NCBI GenBank assembly: GCA_030639165.1
Contig: DAOWDF010000132.1
Coordinates: forward strand, 1 to 9,038
Origin: Alphaproteobacteria bacterium
GTDB taxonomy: Bacteria > Pseudomonadota > Alphaproteobacteria > Micavibrionales > Micavibrionaceae
Length of the DNA: 9,038 bases
Direction of reading: 5' to 3'
The translations under genes and the position numbers were made by a program. Shown here piece after piece: positions 5,999 through 9,038 of the stretch (position 1 is its first letter; every line of letters begins with the position of its first letter). Under the pieces are notes generated by a model, which saw only the letters and a program-made list of their open reading frames with translations, had not been told where the DNA came from and searched no databases.

Positions 5999-8900
5999 AT
6001 GATGCGTGTACCTGTAAAAGAAGAATTCCGTTGGAAGCTGCGTAAAAAAGGTAAAAACCTCTTAAATATATGTAGTCACGTTTTCATTTATGGTTGCTCA
6101 ACAGCGGCTATTATGGCTAGCACGTCTGGGATGGTTTTTGCTAATCCTGCAGATGGAAATGTCGTTGGGGGTTCTGCAACGATTACTGATACGCCTTCCG
6201 AGCTTCAGATACATCAATCTTCGGATCGTACGCTTATTGAATGGTCATCCTTTGATATTGATGAAGGTCAGACTACACGATTTTATCAGCCAAATTCAGG
6301 CTCTATTGCTCTTAACCGCGTTGTGAATAGTAATCAGATCAGCAGCATTAATGGTAATCTGATAGCCAATGGGCGCGTTGTTGTTATTAATCCTAATGGG
6401 GTTTTGATTGGCGCAAATGGTAATATAGATACGGCCGGCTTTATCGCTACTTCTGCTGATATTGATGATGACTCTTTTAATAATGGCACAGGAGCGCTTA
6501 ATTTTAATCGCGCAGGTAATGTAGATGCTGTTGTTTCAAATGAAGGAACTATTACAGTTGCTGAATCTGGTTTAGCTGCTTTAGTTGCTCCAACGGTGCG
6601 TAATAATGGTTTGATCCAAGGTAACCTTGCGAAGGTTCAATTGGCTGCTGCTGATACTTTTGTTGTAGATTTTTATGGCGACGGTCTTGTTTCTTTTGCT
6701 GTAGATGCTCCTGTTGGCGAAGGTGAGACTCGCACACTTTACGCTGAAAATAATGGTTCTATCATTGCTGATGGCGGACAAGTTATTATGACGGCTGCTG
6801 CTGCTACTAATGTGGTTGAGTCCGTTATTAATAGTGATGGATATATTCAGGCGGCTTCACTGCAAAATATTGATGGACGAATTATTCTAACTGGCGCTGG
6901 CGCTAATATTACTGTTAGCGGCACTATGGACGTATCTGGCCAAGGTAATGCTGATGGAGGAACTATCAATATTGGTGGAGATTATCAGGGTAAAGGTGAT
7001 TTAGCTAAGGCTGATAATGTTGAAATAACAGAAACAGCTGAGCTTTATGCAGATGCTGGTGATAATGGCGATGGCGGAGAAATAATTATCTGGTCAGAAG
7101 CTAAAACAACTTCTCGTGGTAAATATTACGCAAGAGGCGGGTCTGAAAGCGGTAATGGTGGCTTGATTGAGACTTCATCCAAAGATGTGATAGATGTTAA
7201 TGGAACGGTTGCTAATACATTAGCTGCAAATGGTGATGCAGGTTACTGGCTGTTAGATCCAGATAATATCAATGTTACAACTTCTGGGCTTGCATATGAT
7301 GCAGTATTACCTGCAACAGGAACGTCAGATATTGATGTTGCAACTATAAATTCTGCGCTTAGTAATGTGATCTTAGCTGCTAATAGTAGTATTACTATTG
7401 GCACTGATGTTAATATGAAGGAATATGGCGTAGGTATTACTCTTATAGCAGGTGAAGAAGGCACAGGAATTGATATTCCTGATATTGGTGGTTTTACCGA
7501 GCTTAAAGCTGGTACGGGGACGATCAGCTTTACCAATAACTTTATTCGCACAGAAGGCGGAGATGTTAATTTTTATGCTGGCGATAATATAACGCAGAAT
7601 AAAGCAACCATATTTACAAATGGTGGTGATATCACGATGATTAGTGGTGATATCGGTATCAATAATAATGCTGCTTTAGGCACAGGGGGGGGCGATGTGC
7701 TGTTGCGTGCTATCGCCGCTGGTACTGGTTCAAGTAGAACATCTGGTGATGTTAATACTAACTCTACTTCCATGGATACGACAAGCCCATCTTCTTCCAG
7801 TATTGGAGGAATTACTTTGACTGACCAGAATGGCGCTGTATTGCAGGGTGATTACGGTAATACACAAAACAGCTTCGTAGAAGATGAAAATGGCGGGTCT
7901 ATTACTATTGAAGGAAAAACAGTCGGCGGAAATAGCGTATGTTTTGCTGCTGGAGGGCAGGGCTGTGTAGTTGCCGATCCTATTGCTACTGATATTATTG
8001 TAACAATTGATGATAAGCTTAAAATTTATGGCGCGCTAGATCCTTTACTTACATGGGGCATTTCAAGTGGTTCACTAACTGGCGGAGATACTCTTAATGT
8101 TGATCTTGCACGTATCATAGGTGAGCTTGTAGGTGACTACAGCATTTTTGATACTGGTTTTTTAGTTAATGGCTCAGGACTTTATAATATTAGTTTTGTT
8201 CTTGGTAATTTACAGATTGTACCCGCAGATATCGTTTTAATGGCAGTTGATCAGACTAAAACTTATGGTGATACTTATAGCTTTAACGGCAGCGAATATG
8301 TAGTTGATTCAGGCCAGCTATTTTTCAGTGATAATATTGCGTCTGTGGATTTAGCATCTAGCGGTTCGGTTAATACGGCGAATGTTGGTGATTATGCAAT
8401 TACAGCGTCAAATGCAGCAGGTAGTGGCTTGTCTAATTATAATATCAGCTATAGCGATGGTTCATTGACGGTTGACCCAGCCTCACTAACGGTTAGCGCA
8501 AGTGATGACAGTAAAGTTTATGATAGCGTAGCTTATTCTGATGGTAACGGCGTTAGTTTCTCAGGCTTTGTAAATGGCGAGAGCGATGCGGTTCTAGGTG
8601 GCTCAGTTGCTTATGGTGGAAGCTCACAAGGCGCGACCAATGTTGGTAACTACGTGATCTCTGCTAGTGGTTTAACATCTGGTAATTACACCATCTCTTA
8701 TGTTGATGGCTCTCTTGATGTTACTGCCGCTGATCTTAGCATAACAGCTAATGACCAGAGCAAAACTTACGGCGATACATTCAGCTTCACTGGCGATGAG
8801 TTCGGTACATCCGGCCTAGTAGGTGGTGAGACACTCGCTTCTGCTACATTGGCTTCAACAGGTTCAGTTAACACTGCCGATGTCGCGGGCGGCCCTTACA

Positions 8901-9038
8901 CAATCACGATAAGTGGCGCTAGCGGTGGCACTGCTGATTTAAGTAACTATAATGTTGATTACGTTAATGGCGAGATGACCGTTGATGCAGCTTCTTTGAC
9001 AGTGGCAGCTAATGACCAGAATAAAACATATGGTGATG
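5999..9038 (+). CDS. TpsA: filamentous-haemagglutinin-like adhesin with MBG/YDG repeats, 3' end outside window
   Basis: 1013 codons without a stop, running off the right edge. This is the secreted partner of the TpsB at 4207. Residues 1-48 are a long signal peptide: a basic, ESPR-like N-region (KEEFRWKLRKKGKN), a hydrophobic stretch at about 24-47, and a likely site VFA|NP. The N-region does not closely match the usual ESPR consensus. The TPS/haemagglutination-activity domain spans about 50-175, with the hallmark INPNGVLIG (NPNG at 131-134) and an NRV at 106-108. A right-handed beta-helix follows to about 420. It includes GDGGEIIIWSEAKT, YYARGG, GNGGLIETSS and the WLLDP motif at 417-421, all typical of large TpsA proteins. 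Residues 430-655 are Asn/Gly/Thr/Ser-rich sheet repeats, with NGGDITMISGDIGI and a serine run (SPSSSS). C648 and C656 form an internal cysteine pair. MBG/YDG-type repeats start at about 662 and continue past the edge. Role: probably adhesion or biofilm formation at the cell surface (family knowledge). The receptor is unknown. Confidence 0.93.
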   Translation, partial: MMRVPVKEEFRWKLRKKGKNLLNICSHVFIYGCSTAAIMASTSGMVFANPADGNVVGGSATITDTPSELQIHQSSDRTLIEWSSFDIDEGQTTRFYQPNSGSIALNRVVNSNQISSINGNLIANGRVVVINPNGVLIGANGNIDTAGFIATSADIDDDSFNNGTGALNFNRAGNVDAVVSNEGTITVAESGLAALVAPTVRNNGLIQGNLAKVQLAAADTFVVDFYGDGLVSFAVDAPVGEGETRTLYAENNGSIIADGGQVIMTAAAATNVVESVINSDGYIQAASLQNIDGRIILTGAGANITVSGTMDVSGQGNADGGTINIGGDYQGKGDLAKADNVEITETAELYADAGDNGDGGEIIIWSEAKTTSRGKYYARGGSESGNGGLIETSSKDVIDVNGTVANTLAANGDAGYWLLDPDNINVTTSGLAYDAVLPATGTSDIDVATINSALSNVILAANSSITIGTDVNMKEYGVGITLIAGEEGTGIDIPDIGGFTELKAGTGTISFTNNFIRTEGGDVNFYAGDNITQNKATIFTNGGDITMISGDIGINNNAALGTGGGDVLLRAIAAGTGSSRTSGDVNTNSTSMDTTSPSSSSIGGITLTDQNGAVLQGDYGNTQNSFVEDENGGSITIEGKTVGGNSVCFAAGGQGCVVADPIATDIIVTIDDKLKIYGALDPLLTWGISSGSLTGGDTLNVDLARIIGELVGDYSIFDTGFLVNGSGLYNISFVLGNLQIVPADIVLMAVDQTKTYGDTYSFNGSEYVVDSGQLFFSDNIASVDLASSGSVNTANVGDYAITASNAAGSGLSNYNISYSDGSLTVDPASLTVSASDDSKVYDSVAYSDGNGVSFSGFVNGESDAVLGGSVAYGGSSQGATNVGNYVISASGLTSGNYTISYVDGSLDVTAADLSITANDQSKTYGDTFSFTGDEFGTSGLVGGETLASATLASTGSVNTADVAGGPYTITISGASGGTADLSNYNVDYVNGEMTVDAASLTVAANDQNKTYGD
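7982..9037 (+). repeat. Tandem MBG/YDG-type beta-sandwich repeats in TpsA (at least four units plus a fifth begun)
   Basis: Units of about 82-87 residues begin at residues 662 (IVTIDDKLKIYG), 743 (ADIVLMAVDQTKTYGDT), 828 (ASLTVSASDDSKVYDS), 911 (ADLSITANDQSKTYGDT) and 998 (ASLTVAANDQNKTYGD, cut by the edge). Each opens with a strand ending in K-x-Y-[GD] and closes with NY-[TN]-[IV] and DG-[SE]-[LM]-[TD]-V. Units 743 and 911 are the closest pair: both carry GSVNTA and LSNYN. Unit 828 is shorter and has YDS instead of YGD, so it is a YDG-like variant. The motif GCTAATGACCAGA recurs at 8747 and 9008, exactly 261 bp (87 codons) apart. Such stalk-like arrays lift an adhesive tip from the cell surface and can change in copy number by recombination. 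Confidence 0.8.

Noticed and set aside
6086..6100. Possible lipobox around C33 of TpsA (FIYGC)
   Set aside because: Tyrosine at the -2 position does not fit a lipobox, and a better type I site (VFA|NP) follows after the hydrophobic segment; TpsA proteins are not lipoproteins.
7243..7773. Two minus-strand open frames (102 and 66 codons) inside tpsA
   Set aside because: They are shadows of the repetitive GGT/GAT/ATT-rich coding strand and have no homology I recognise.

Overview
The window looks like chromosomal DNA of an AT-rich Gram-negative bacterium. Sample lines counted by hand run from about 32 to 40 % G+C in most of the window. An outer-membrane two-partner secretion pair and a complete biotin synthase show a diderm. 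The exporter carries an FGRAF motif where VRGY/F is usual, which I associate with proteobacterial, often alphaproteobacterial, TpsB proteins. Placing it in the Alphaproteobacteria is an inference, not something the sequence proves.

Layout from left to right. (1) 1-468, + strand: C-terminal 155 residues of a TetR-family repressor with a WHG-type ligand domain; its start lies outside the window. (2) 477-1466, - strand: a complete, isolated biotin synthase (bioB), convergent with the repressor across only 8 bp, with a fair sigma70-type promoter at 1507-1534. (3) 1590-2015, + strand: a small exported, extremely charged, repeat-built helical protein, divergent from bioB, of unknown function. (4) 2016-2658: 643 bp with no intact gene. 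On the - strand at 2128-2430 one frame shows a signal peptide followed by about 75 codons broken by three in-frame stops, which I read as a decayed small pilin-like (VirB2/TrbC-type) gene. (5) 2674-3957, + strand: a dicarboxylate/amino-acid:cation symporter (SLC1/DAACS) with the residues expected for an acidic substrate. (6) 3958-4206: regulatory DNA with a strong promoter (TTGATA-N17-TATAAT) and two predicted leader hairpins. (7) 4207-5886, + strand: a TpsB/ShlB/FhaC outer-membrane exporter. (8) 5999-9038, + strand, open at the right edge: the N-terminal 1013 residues of its TpsA partner. This giant reading frame has no stop in the window. It has a long signal peptide, a TPS haemagglutination domain, a beta-helix with the WLLDP motif, and the beginning of an array of MBG/YDG-type repeats.

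Functionally, the right third is one two-partner secretion locus: TpsB sits in the outer membrane and exports TpsA, a probable surface adhesin, from the periplasm. The bioB, repressor and symporter genes are ordinary chromosomal neighbours with no evident link to it. The best candidates for something new are the structured leader before tpsB, the MBG array with its change in base composition and internal cysteine pair, the charged repeat protein, and the pilin-like relic.
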